Source of the DNA: JBFYKJ01 sp041306005
Lineage (GTDB): Archaea > Altiarchaeota > Altiarchaeia > JAFGQM01
Direction of reading: 5' to 3'
Assembly (NCBI GenBank): GCA_041306005.1
Contig: JBFYKJ010000098.1
Coordinates: 1 to 31,948 of the forward strand
DNA: 31,948 nt
The notes under the pieces are model-generated. The model was not told where the DNA came from. It made no database searches and saw only the letters and a list, made by a program, of their open reading frames with translations. The position numbers and the translations under genes are program-made. This document shows, one piece after another, positions 8,672 through 17,200 of this stretch. Numbering within the stretch: the stretch's first letter is position 1; each line of letters begins with the position of its first letter.

Positions 8672-11359
8672 CTACTTCCTTTCATTCCCCTCTGTAACGG
8701 GGTTTATCGGTTTCGCCCCGCCGGGCTTCATTATCTTGAACTTCAGGAGCATCCCTATTCCAAGAGCGCCCGCGACTACCACAAGCCCGATGATTATCCC
8801 ATCAAGCCCGCCCTGCCCACCCGTTTCGGGGGCGGGAGGCCCGGTTATGGGCTCAACACCCGGCACGACGGGTCCAGGTGTCTCGGGCACGGCCCCAGGC
8901 GAGCACCCCTCCTCGCTCTCCCTGCCCTTGCAGAAATCGTCCACCTCATCGGAAACATCCGCCGTCTCCAAGACCTCCCCCGTCCTCCAGTCCAGGATGT
9001 CCACGCTCTTTATCCCGTAGTCCATTGGCACGACGACGCTGAAGTTCCCCTTCCCGGACCTCATCCATCCGACGTCAAAGTCGGTCACGTTTGAGAGCCG
9101 CCCCCACATCGGGTCGCGCATGCCTGAGATAGACAGGTTCTTCCCGTCTGACGACCTGCCGATTATCCCGAACTCCCCGAAGTTAAAAGCCTTCGGCGGA
9201 ATGCCGTATGATACCTTGACCTTCCGGTGCACCACGCTGTCATTGACCAGGTCGAAATCGAGTATGACGACCTTCTCCTTTCTCATCGCTAATTTCGCCC
9301 AGTCTATCTCTATCGGCATGTTTAAACAGGCGGGCAGGTCGCCCAATATGGACTTGACCTTCTTGCTGCAGTCAGGCCGGAAGACATCGCCGCTCTTCAT
9401 CGTGCAGTCGCCGGAATCGGATTTCCACCACCCGTCGCCGCCGTCAACGCAGCAGTCGACGCTGCCGCTGCCCCTGTAGTTGCACCAGTTGGCTGTCCCA
9501 ACCTTCAGCTTGTTGAGGGGGACCCCGACCGTAGTCCAGTAGTCCTTGAATATCTGCGGACAGTCGTTTGGGTCGTCCGCCTTGCACAGGCCCTTATCGA
9601 CGCCGAAGTGGTCCGCCCATCTCTCGCAGCTGCACACATAGTAGAGGTCAGTCCTGCCTTCGGACTTATAATACGCCTCGCACGCCGCTATCGACGCCGA
9701 GTCGCCATCCTCCGGCCAGCACTTGGCCTCCGGGCAGAAGTTCCTGCACGTGCCTGCGTTGGAAGACGACTGCTGGCATTCCGCCTGGCTGTGGTATATG
9801 TTGACAAGCGGCAAATCCTGCCAGTAGCCCCCGTCGCAGCAGTACTCGTCGGCCAGCGCGAACAGCTTGTGCCCGGACTCGTGCACGACCACGACCGGGT
9901 TGTCGTCCGGGGCCGAGAAGACGTCGGCGGAGCACGCCCTGTCGCCGCCCTGGAATATTATCGCCGCGGAGTCGGCGAACGGGCAGTCGGTCGAGAACGT
10001 AGACGGCAGGTCCCACTTCTGGCAGGTGCCGACATAGTCCCCTTTCTGCGGGTGGTACCAGAAGTTGAACTTGCACTTGCTTGCCGATATCTCCGCAGAC
10101 TTGTAATACCCCTCGCTTATCAGGTTGAACGCGTCCTCTTTGAACTTGTTCATGTTGCTCCCATAGTCCACGTCCGCGACAAAGACGATGTTTATCTTGT
10201 CAGCCGGGTCGCCGTTGTATACCATCGGCCTGCAGGCCGGGCACGCGGTTGGACAAACACCGCCGCAGTCTATCCCGTCCTCCCCAAGGCTCATCTTCCC
10301 GTCGTCGCAGTCGCAGCCGTCGGGCTGCCCGTCGTTATCGGAATCCTTCTGGTCCGGGTTATATGCCGTCGGGCAGTTGTCGCACGGGTCGCCAAACCCG
10401 TCCCAGTCTTTGTCATCCATCTGGTCGGTATCCCACTCGTGTCCCGATGGGTTGTAGTGGTCTGGGCAGTTGTCGCACGCGTCCCCGACACCGTCCTGCG
10501 GCGGGCACATCCCGATGCCCTCGGCGTTCGTTATGCACGCCCTTATAGTATCCGTGTCGTTCTGGTCGGGGTTTGCCTCCCATACGCAGTTGTCGCACTT
10601 GTTGCCCACCCCGTCATCGTCAAAGTCGTCCTGGTCCAGGTTCGCTTCGTCCGGGCAGTTGTCGCACGCGTCCCCCCACTTGTCGCCGTCTTTGTCGCTC
10701 TGGTCCTTGTTTTGCACAGCAGGGCAGTTGTCGCACGCATCGCCAAACCCGTCGCCCTGGATACTGCAGTACTGCTGCTGGGGCGTGGCGCCCGGCTGGC
10801 AAACCTTCTTCCTGTCGGACTCCTTCTGGTCGTGGTTCGCGGTATCCGGGCAGTTGTCGCACGCATCGCCCACCATGTCGCCGTCATCGTCATCCTGGTC
10901 GTGGTTTTTCACATCCACGCAGTTGTCGTCGTCATCGAGGATGCCGTCGTCGTCCTTATCCGGCAGCTCAATCGGCGTCCCGATATCTATCTGGACCTCG
11001 TCAGTCTCGACTTCCCTCATAGCCCCGTCGAGGTAGCCGACGAAGTATCTAAACCCGTCAGGGTACGGCCCGCCCATGTACCTGCAGATGCACCCCTCGC
11101 ACTGCTCCACCTCCCGCCCGTTGACGTATATCCACAAGTGGCATTCGGGGACTTCGACAAGATACCTGGCGTCTATCAGGACCCTGTCGTCGGGCTCCGG
11201 CTCGGCCGGGTCGAGAGTGACATCAATGTAATCTACCTGCCTGGGGACTATGGGTATAAGGCCCGGGTTTATGCCGATGGCGGCGGATACCGTCGGCACC
11301 ATAAACACGACCGAAAACAAAGCTATAGCGCAGACCGGGAGAACGAGTTTCTTGTCCAT
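8672..11359 (-). CDS. Membrane-anchored M64-type zinc metallopeptidase with thrombospondin type 3 repeats
   Basis: This 895-residue protein starts with a signal peptide at about 1-26. A beta-rich domain at 27-130 precedes thrombospondin type 3 repeats at about 134-355. The repeats have recurring DxDxDG and GDACDNCP motifs, which bind Ca2+ and pair cysteines. The catalytic domain spans about 385-680 and holds HESGH at 493-497 followed by LADEY at 502-506. This is the HExGH...DEY signature of the IgA-peptidase (M64) family; the two His bind Zn2+ and Glu494 is the catalytic base. Many Cys in 508-680 suggest a disulfide-locked protease. A C-terminal domain, a Pro/Gly-rich stalk, one transmembrane helix (near 850-872) and a short Lys/Arg tail anchor it outward. 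The substrate is unknown. The 3' end converges with the beta-helix gene. Confidence 0.85.
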   Translation of the reverse strand: MDKKLVLPVCAIALFSVVFMVPTVSAAIGINPGLIPIVPRQVDYIDVTLDPAEPEPDDRVLIDARYLVEVPECHLWIYVNGREVEQCEGCICRYMGGPYPDGFRYFVGYLDGAMREVETDEVQIDIGTPIELPDKDDDGILDDDDNCVDVKNHDQDDDDGDMVGDACDNCPDTANHDQKESDRKKVCQPGATPQQQYCSIQGDGFGDACDNCPAVQNKDQSDKDGDKWGDACDNCPDEANLDQDDFDDDGVGNKCDNCVWEANPDQNDTDTIRACITNAEGIGMCPPQDGVGDACDNCPDHYNPSGHEWDTDQMDDKDWDGFGDPCDNCPTAYNPDQKDSDNDGQPDGCDCDDGKMSLGEDGIDCGGVCPTACPACRPMVYNGDPADKINIVFVADVDYGSNMNKFKEDAFNLISEGYYKSAEISASKCKFNFWYHPQKGDYVGTCQKWDLPSTFSTDCPFADSAAIIFQGGDRACSADVFSAPDDNPVVVVHESGHKLFALADEYCCDGGYWQDLPLVNIYHSQAECQQSSSNAGTCRNFCPEAKCWPEDGDSASIAACEAYYKSEGRTDLYYVCSCERWADHFGVDKGLCKADDPNDCPQIFKDYWTTVGVPLNKLKVGTANWCNYRGSGSVDCCVDGGDGWWKSDSGDCTMKSGDVFRPDCSKKVKSILGDLPACLNMPIEIDWAKLAMRKEKVVILDFDLVNDSVVHRKVKVSYGIPPKAFNFGEFGIIGRSSDGKNLSISGMRDPMWGRLSNVTDFDVGWMRSGKGNFSVVVPMDYGIKSVDILDWRTGEVLETADVSDEVDDFCKGRESEEGCSPGAVPETPGPVVPGVEPITGPPAPETGGQGGLDGIIIGLVVVAGALGIGMLLKFKIMKPGGAKPINPVTEGNERK

Positions 11360-11380
11360 GACGGATTAGAACGTGGCGGC

Positions 11381-11390
11381 ATATAAAATC
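11381..11390 (-). promoter_or_regulatory. TATA element of the metallopeptidase gene
   Basis: On the minus strand GATTTTATAT is centred about 26 nt upstream of the ATG at 11359, the expected place for a leaderless archaeal start. Confidence 0.55.
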
Positions 11391-11425
11391 TGTTTTCCCG
11401 CCTTTTTGCAGCGCTCAAAAGGGTT

Positions 11426-12466
11426 TCACACCCCCTCTAGCGCATCCCTCACCTTTTTTGGCACGTTCCTCAGGTACCGGAGGGCGCTCCGCGGCCCTAT
11501 CTTCTTGGCGGGGTTCATCTTCCTTATCTCCGCCGCCAGCATGTCCGCGTTGCGGCCGTCTATCCCCGCATCAAGATACCTTTGGATGGTTTGTATCCTC
11601 TTGCTGTCCCTTATGGGCCCCTTGCCGAGCGCGTCAAAATTGTTCCATATGTCCTTCCAAGGCTCGACGGCTTCGCCCCTTGTCGGTTCTTTGGGCCCCG
11701 CCTCAAACTTCATATGCACGGGTATGGTATAATAACCGCCCTTGTGCATCCACCTGACATGCCTGCCGCGCCAGTCCGCAGCGCCTTCGATAGGGGCGTT
11801 ACCACCTGTGTCCAAACGGCTTAACACACCGTTCATATGGGCGGCGGCATCCGATATGTCCATGCCGGGCGGGACGTGCAAAATGAGGTCTACATCGCCA
11901 GTCCCCTTCTTTGACGTCCCATGGGCCATCTCCGCGAAGCCCCCGATCACCTGAGCCCTAAATCTCTCCGGGACTGCAGCCAATATCCTGTCCTTTAGGG
12001 CGGTTATAGCCTCTTGCGGCGGCTCGCCCGAGGCCAGTGCGTTCCTGGGTGCGGCCCCCCTTTGGATCTCGGATTTAATCAGCACGCTCACAGGTATGGA
12101 GCGCCCCTTGCCGTAAGGGACTTTGGCCTTGATGCGCACGCCGCTTTCAACCTTCTCGCGGGTGTGGCAGTTCGCCCCGGAGTTTATCAAGTGGGCGATG
12201 ACCCGTTTCTCCATGCCCGCGAGGTCGCCGGGTTTGTTGAGGATTATAGGGTGCGAGACCTCCCTTGGCATGTCCCGCACGGTCCGCCTTTCCCACATTA
12301 CGTTTCCAGCCACGTGCTGGCCATACGCCAGGCGGACAAGCCCGTCGTCCACCTCCCGCATCTTGGCGCCGCGCGGGGTTTCTACCGCGAGCCTCTGCCG
12401 CATCCTTTTCTCCGCTACCCTGCGCCCGAACCCCGGATTCCCAGCGGCGACCTTAGGATTGGCCAT
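11426..12466 (-). CDS. Nucleotidyltransferase-fold protein (pol-beta superfamily)
   Basis: This 346-residue, basic, soluble protein lacks a signal peptide. Residues 170-198 carry the pol-beta nucleotidyltransferase signature: a GG at 175-176, a helix, then DVD at 191-193 followed by LILHV. The two Asp are the usual metal ligands. A third Asp is harder to place; D227 in GAADWRGRHVRW or the region of YYTIPVHMKF are candidates. The N-terminal 160 residues are rich in Arg/Lys and show no family I recognise. Such proteins transfer a nucleotide to a nucleic acid, protein or small molecule; some act as toxins or antitoxins. No partner gene of a known toxin pair is visible next to it, so I infer no function. 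A TATA-like CTTTAA near 12490-12496 may drive it. Confidence 0.6.
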   Translation of the reverse strand: MANPKVAAGNPGFGRRVAEKRMRQRLAVETPRGAKMREVDDGLVRLAYGQHVAGNVMWERRTVRDMPREVSHPIILNKPGDLAGMEKRVIAHLINSGANCHTREKVESGVRIKAKVPYGKGRSIPVSVLIKSEIQRGAAPRNALASGEPPQEAITALKDRILAAVPERFRAQVIGGFAEMAHGTSKKGTGDVDLILHVPPGMDISDAAAHMNGVLSRLDTGGNAPIEGAADWRGRHVRWMHKGGYYTIPVHMKFEAGPKEPTRGEAVEPWKDIWNNFDALGKGPIRDSKRIQTIQRYLDAGIDGRNADMLAAEIRKMNPAKKIGPRSALRYLRNVPKKVRDALEGV

Positions 12467-12506
12467 GATCCCTCAAGGGTATATAGGGCCTTAAAGGCAT
12501 AAGAAG

Positions 12507-12989
12507 TCACGCGACAATGAACTCAGCCTCGACGGTCGCGAACCCGCCGCCTATCAGGTCCCTCAGCGTCACCTGTATCTTGCTCTTGCCCGGGCCCACA
12601 TTGCTGCTACTGACATACCCGTACACGTTGTCTATCTGCCCATTGGGCGCAGGGTAATCCACGGACGGGATCGAATCGGTGAACTGCGCGCCGGACGCCC
12701 CGGTCACCGCGAGGTCCATCGATATCCTCGCCGAGCCGGCCTCTGTCTTGAGTCCGCTGATGCCGTATATCACGAGATAGACGTCCTCGCCCTGGGCGAA
12801 GCTGGAGGTTGCCTCTTCTAGGATCGGCTGCCCGTCGGAGCCCACTCCCGCCGATTTCGCGAACGCGTAGCCCTGGTAGTCTATTCCATAGCTCGCGCTC
12901 TTTGTCACAGTCACTGCAGGCAGCACCAAGAGCAGCACCAGCGCGGCCGCCACGATCGCGACGATGCCTATGATGATAATGGGTTTCAT
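12507..12989 (-). CDS. Small exported protein with N-terminal membrane anchor and beta-rich domain
   Basis: This 160-residue protein has one N-terminal hydrophobic segment (about 4-26, IIIIGIVAIVAAALVLLLVLP) without a clear cleavage site, so it is probably a signal anchor. The rest is predicted by eye to be a beta-sandwich, with alternating hydrophobic strands, Gly/Ser turns and no Cys. The part with VYGYVSSSNVGPGKSKIQVTLRD resembles extracellular Ig-like or CARDB-like folds, but no family can be named. The N-terminus is also reminiscent of archaeal type IV pilin-like proteins, yet the charged prepilin leader is missing (only MKP precedes the helix). The gene stands alone with its own TATA element. 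Confidence 0.7.
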   Translation of the reverse strand: MKPIIIIGIVAIVAAALVLLLVLPAVTVTKSASYGIDYQGYAFAKSAGVGSDGQPILEEATSSFAQGEDVYLVIYGISGLKTEAGSARISMDLAVTGASGAQFTDSIPSVDYPAPNGQIDNVYGYVSSSNVGPGKSKIQVTLRDLIGGGFATVEAEFIVA

Positions 12990-13009
12990 GGACTATATAC
13001 CTATCCGAG

Positions 13010-13019
13010 TTTAAAAATC
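13010..13019 (-). promoter_or_regulatory. TATA-like element of the small exported protein gene
   Basis: On the minus strand GATTTTTAAA is centred about 25 nt upstream of the ATG at 12989. Confidence 0.5.
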
Positions 13020-13072
13020 TTTTGCAGTGCACGCCCGTCAGGCATAATCGGCCATCAGCTTTTTCGGCTGCA

Positions 13073-13291
13073 CTAAGCCAGTTTCCTCAATCTTCCCTCG
13101 AGCAGGTCTATTTTGATGTTGATTTTCCTCAGCGCAACCTCAAGTTCCCCCGACGACACGCTCCTACCAAGTTTCCTCAACGCCGCCTCGAGGCTCGCCC
13201 TCTTCGCCATCTCGGCGTCAAGCTCCCTCCGAACGTCGTCTGCGGTCTCAACCCTTCTCGCGGGCCCCTCCACGGGTCTTACAAGCGCCAT
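13073..13291 (-). CDS. Small coiled-coil protein, coupled to the upstream small gene
   Basis: This 72-residue protein starts at ATG 13291. The upstream gene's stop and this start share a base in a TGATG junction, which favours this start over the in-frame ATG at 13324 that would give 83 residues. From about residue 20 on, the sequence shows heptad-like Leu/Ala spacing with alternating charges (RRELDAEMAKRASLEAAL and INIKIDLLEGRLRKLA), so it is probably a helical hairpin or coiled coil. The family is not recognised. It likely works with the protein from the preceding gene, as the two reading frames are tightly coupled. Confidence 0.55.
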   Translation of the reverse strand: MALVRPVEGPARRVETADDVRRELDAEMAKRASLEAALRKLGRSVSSGELEVALRKINIKIDLLEGRLRKLA

Positions 13292-13608
13292 CACGCATTC
13301 CCCTTCTTTTCTGCGGCCAGCCACCTGGACTGCAGGGCATTCACCAGGGCTTGCTTGGCCGCGATCTTTTGCCCATGCTCACTTATCTTTTTGCCCTTCC
13401 TTTTCGAGGCCGCATTCTTCGTGAGCCCGATATGCTCCTCATGCAGCTTTGCGAGTTCTCTTCTGGCCTGCCGTAGGTTTTCTGGCTCGCGTATTCTTTT
13501 CTTTGCAAAATCGAACGAGGGCGCATACATGTCTTTGGGCACCCGCACCCCGGAAGAGCTTCCCTCCCTGAACGGTAGTCCCGCCATCGACCTGACCAGT
13601 TTTGCCAT
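13291..13608 (-). CDS. Small basic helical protein, first gene of a two-gene unit
   Basis: This 105-residue, Lys/Arg-rich protein has no signal peptide. Its middle and C-terminal parts (REPENLRQARRELAKLHEEH and KIAAKQALVNALQSRWLAAE) look like two amphipathic helices separated by a basic stretch (KRKGKKISEHG). No catalytic motif or known family is visible. The start at 13608 has a TATA-like element about 26 nt upstream. The stop codon overlaps the start of the following coiled-coil gene (TGATG), so the pair is one transcript and probably one complex. A DNA- or RNA-binding role is possible from the charge alone, but that is a guess. Confidence 0.55.
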   Translation of the reverse strand: MAKLVRSMAGLPFREGSSSGVRVPKDMYAPSFDFAKKRIREPENLRQARRELAKLHEEHIGLTKNAASKRKGKKISEHGQKIAAKQALVNALQSRWLAAEKKGNA

Positions 13609-13627
13609 GTTAAGATTTGGTTTTGTA

Positions 13628-13638
13628 GGATAAATATC
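13628..13638 (-). promoter_or_regulatory. TATA-like element of the two-gene coiled-coil unit
   Basis: On the minus strand GATATTTATCC is centred about 26 nt upstream of the ATG at 13608. Confidence 0.5.
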
Positions 13639-13711
13639 GGGGAAACAGAACGGCTGCCGGTTTCAAAGTGTCCGAAACGGGCAAAAGACTATACAAAATG
13701 AAACCTTCAGC

Positions 13712-13752
13712 ATGTTCAAAATAAAATTTCCGGGATGTTCCAAATAAACTTT
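13712..13752. repeat. Imperfect 18-bp direct repeat, period 23
   Basis: ATGTTCAAAATAAAATTT at 13712-13729 recurs as ATGTTCCAAATAAACTTT at 13735-13752, with 16 of 18 bases identical. The centres are 23 bp apart, about two DNA turns. Position in a divergent promoter region suggests a paired regulator site, but this is inference. Confidence 0.55.
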
Positions 13753-13947
13753 AAACCATATATGAGTTATAGATTTCAACCATCAACCGCATTTTATCCA
13801 CTGTCCACTTGCGCCGCCTATTAAATATAGTTAATGTGGCTCTACCACTATGTTTTTGCGATTTGGTTTTTATCCACTTAGGTCTAAAGTCTCGGGGGTT
13901 TGTTTTTTCTGTCCTTTGCGGAGCATCCCTGTCAACTTCTAATGGGC

Positions 13948-14041
13948 ACAGCAAGGCCGACGGCCTTGGCGGCTGTCACACAGGTCTTCGCCCCCGGCTG
14001 GAAAGCCGGGCCATCTGCAACCGGCAGCGCTTTGAGCTGCC
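13948..14041 (+). ncRNA. Candidate structured RNA or leader: three consecutive hairpins
   Basis: Hairpin 1 (13948-13976) pairs ACAGC with GCTGT and, inside, AAGGCC with GGCCTT around a GAC loop. Hairpin 2 (13993-14010) pairs CCCGGCT with AGCCGGG around a GGAA tetraloop. Hairpin 3 (14023-14041) pairs GGCAGC with GCTGCC around a 7-nt loop. The T/A tract GGTTTTTATCC about 75 nt upstream could be a promoter. It could be a long structured leader of the giant gene or a separate small RNA. No known RNA family is recognised. Confidence 0.3.
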
Positions 14042-14222
14042 TTGGATATCTGCAAGCATTCACCCAAAGCTATACTCACATACATAACGGAAATCATTTG
14101 CAGCTGCCCGCCCCGTGCCATACTCGTATGCATGCTTTCAATTCCTGCTCGCTTAGCCCGCGCTCTCGTCCGTCACTCTGCAATCGATTGGATCACCTTA
14201 ACCACCGGGGAAACTGAACAAA

Positions 14223-17200
14223 ATGAAAAACTATCTGGCGCTGGTCTGCATCGCGGCATTGCTTGTTCTGCCCGGCTGTTTGGCAGCGGAGGTGTTTCAC
14301 GAGACGTTCGAGAGCGCGGCAGGCGTCGCGGCGAACGGCGGCCAGATAATAGGCACCGCCACATTCCCAGCCGGCTTTTCTGGAAATGCCGCCAGCCTTT
14401 CCGATCACGTCCGCTACGCGCGCCCCGAGAACTTCACCCAGGGGACGATAGAGTTCTTCTTCGAGCCTAATGAGGCTTACTGGAACACGAACAATGCGGG
14501 CCTGTTTGACTTGGGCCTGCCTGCGACCGACGACATAATACTCTACTGGACGAAGTACACCGCATACGGCAAGACGATAGTGTTCGGCCTTAAGGACCAC
14601 AGCGGCGTCGAGAAGCAGGACTGGACGCCCATGGGGGACATGACCCCCGGCTGGCACCACTTCGCCGCGGTGTGGAAATGCGGCGCATCAGGCAGCTACC
14701 TGGAGGCGTTCCTCGACGGCGAGACAACAGGCCAATACAAATACACTAACGGCGTCTGCAATTTCCAGCCGGAAGTCGGGGGCAACATGAGGGCGGGCAC
14801 TTCATGGTGCGGTTCGTCCAACGCGCTTCTGGACGAGTTCCACATATACAACGAAACGAAGAGCCGTGACCAGATACTGCAGGAGAACGCGCCGGCGATA
14901 ATCGCCTTCAGCCCGCTTGACGAGACGCTGCGCGTCAATGCTGGCGGCACGGTCGACTTCAGCGTCACCGCGAGCGACCCGCACAACGCGTCATTGACGA
15001 TAACCTGGTACCTCAACAACGTGGCCGTAGGAACGGGCAATGCCTACCACTACACCGCCGCCGACAGCGTGCCCGATAGCGTCACGGCCGTAGTGTCAAA
15101 CGGCGTCTTTGACGCCGTAAAAGGGTGGGCGGTCATCATCCCGCCTGCGGCCGGTACATACATCCTCAATGGCAAAATCTACGTCGATGGCGAGAAGTTC
15201 TTGGTCGAGGGCGTCGACTACGCCGGTTACCGGTACGACTACCAGGGCCTGCCCGCGACGGCGGATACGGTCGTCGACACATGGATCACATACGGCGGCA
15301 AAAAATACGTCAAGGACTACAACGGCGACAACCACACCCAGGCTTGGGAGATGCTGCGCCACGATCTGGAAACCATGAAGCGCGTCGGCGCGAACACTAT
15401 AAGGACTTACGCCTCCGGCTGGTACCACGACAAGGATTTGGACAATGTCAACGAGTCGGGCGAGGAGAAGAAGGACAACGTCCCGGACTGGATGTACGAC
15501 CAGATGATAGATTTCGCCGAGCAGAACGGCATGAAGGTCCTGATCGGTTATTGGATCGGCGATGAGGCGGGCACCACGACCATATGCAACTGGACCGACT
15601 TCCCTGTGGCGAACAAGACGCTGATGCGGATAGTTAACAAGTATGGCAACAGGACCGGCGTCCTCGGCTGGAGCATAGGCAACGAGGTCGTCGGCAGGAC
15701 CTGGACGCCGGTATGCAATTGGGGCACTGTGGACCCGAAGCAGTACATGAACAAGCTTTACGCGGAGGTAAGGGAGCAAAACGTCCCGGACAAGCCGATA
15801 CTCTATGGCCAGTATATCGGCGAGAACGTGGATTTCACCACACTTGACGCCGACATCCTCGGGCCCCAGGCGTATGTCCACCCCGCTAATGAGCTGGCCG
15901 GGGAGTTCATGCCGCCCCCGCCGCACGGGAAGGCCTACCTGATGGCAGAGTTCGGCCATTTGATAACTCAGGCTCAAGAGCACTGGGACCTGGCTAAGCA
16001 ATACGCGGGCGGCGGGTTCCAGGAGTACAACGACATCCTGTCTAAGAGCCATTCCGACTACGCGCAGGACGAGATGGGCCTCGTCGAGGAATACCGCAAG
16101 GTCAAGCCCTCGAGGTATGACGTCATCGCCGCGCTCTACGGCGGCGAGCTTACATGCGCGTCAAATGCGTCTTGCGACTACCTTGACAGAATCTACTGCG
16201 ACGGCGCCCTGATAAAGCGCGACGAGGCCGTCTGCGTGGACTTCTTCTGCCAGGCCCAGACGACCGTCACCTTCGACTGCAGCATCAACGACGCAGTCCT
16301 GTGCGACGGGGACGACCTGGTCTCCAACGAGTACGCGTGCTTCAACCTGACATGCGAGCTTAATACCAGTACGCTCATAGAGGCCTGCGATGACGGCGAC
16401 GCGTGCAACGGCGACGAGTCTTGCAATGCCGGGGCGTGCGCCGGCGGCACAGCACTGCAGTGCGACGACGGCCTCTGGTGCAACGGGGGGGAGACGTGCG
16501 ACGATGCGCTCGGGTGCGTTGCCGGCGCCGATGCGGACTGCTCAGGCAGCAACCTGCCGGCGGTGGCAACCTGCACGAACACCCCTGACGGGGACCCGCG
16601 GACCTGGGATTACGCGGCTGGATTCACCTCGGTTTGCGATGAAGGCGCTGATGCCTGCACGACGGGCAGCCAGACGCTGACACACAACTGCAACATGACT
16701 TGCGGCGCCGAGTGCGTTGTCAACGGTGACTGCGATGATTCGAACTCTAACACCCTTGACACGTGCATTGCGAACTGCACGTGCCTGCACGAGGACCAGT
16801 CGCAGCCCTGCACGGTACCCACGGACGGGATGGCGATAACGGAGGACACCACCTTCTGTAGGGGGGTGTACACCCAGCCTGTTGGGGTGACTATAGCGGC
16901 AGATGGCGTTACATTGGACTGCAACAGCTCAGTGCTTAAAGGTGCAACCGGCGCTGCGATAACCGTAGTAGGCCAGGGCGTGACGGTGAAAAACTGCCGC
17001 ATACAGTCGTCCGTGACTGGAATTTTGGCTAACGGCACGTCCGGGATTAATGTCATTGGGAACTACTTCAACTACACCAGCCGACCGATCTACTTTGAGG
17101 CTTCCGACGGCTGCATCGTGCAAAAAAACCGCATAGAAGCTGCAAACCATGCGATATTGATACTGAATTCCAGCAATACGCAGGTTTTGGAGAATTTCGT

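Larger units (their letters stand above)
13640..14222. other. Divergent intergenic region (583 nt), AT-rich left part and hairpin-rich right part
   Basis: This gap separates the minus-strand genes from the giant plus-strand genes. The left part (to about 13900) is clearly more AT-rich than the rest of the window and holds an imperfect tandem repeat. The centre holds three strong hairpins. The right part up to 14222 shows no convincing TATA element close to the ATG at 14223; the nearest strong T/A tract on the plus strand is GGTTTTTATCC near 13865-13877. A 67-codon minus-strand frame (13751-13954) and overlapping plus-strand frames exist, but none has a recognisable protein signature. Confidence 0.7.

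Noticed and set aside
9608..11386. Long plus-strand open frame of 592 codons opposite the metallopeptidase gene
   Set aside because: It is a shadow of the Asp/Cys-rich repeats on the other strand. Its Val/Ala/Arg-rich composition has no domain signal, while the minus-strand frame has a signal peptide, repeats and an active site.
13751..13954. Minus-strand 67-codon frame with a basic C-terminal part (NRRRKWTVDKMR)
   Set aside because: It lies in an AT-rich intergenic region, matches no family I know, has no clear promoter and overlaps direct repeats. It could be a decayed mobile-element fragment, but evidence is too weak for a gene call.
14189..14198. TGGATCACCT, identical to the 3' end core of 16S rRNA
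   Set aside because: A 10-base match can occur by chance in this length. The surrounding bases do not continue the rRNA sequence, and the sense orientation cannot act as a Shine-Dalgarno site.
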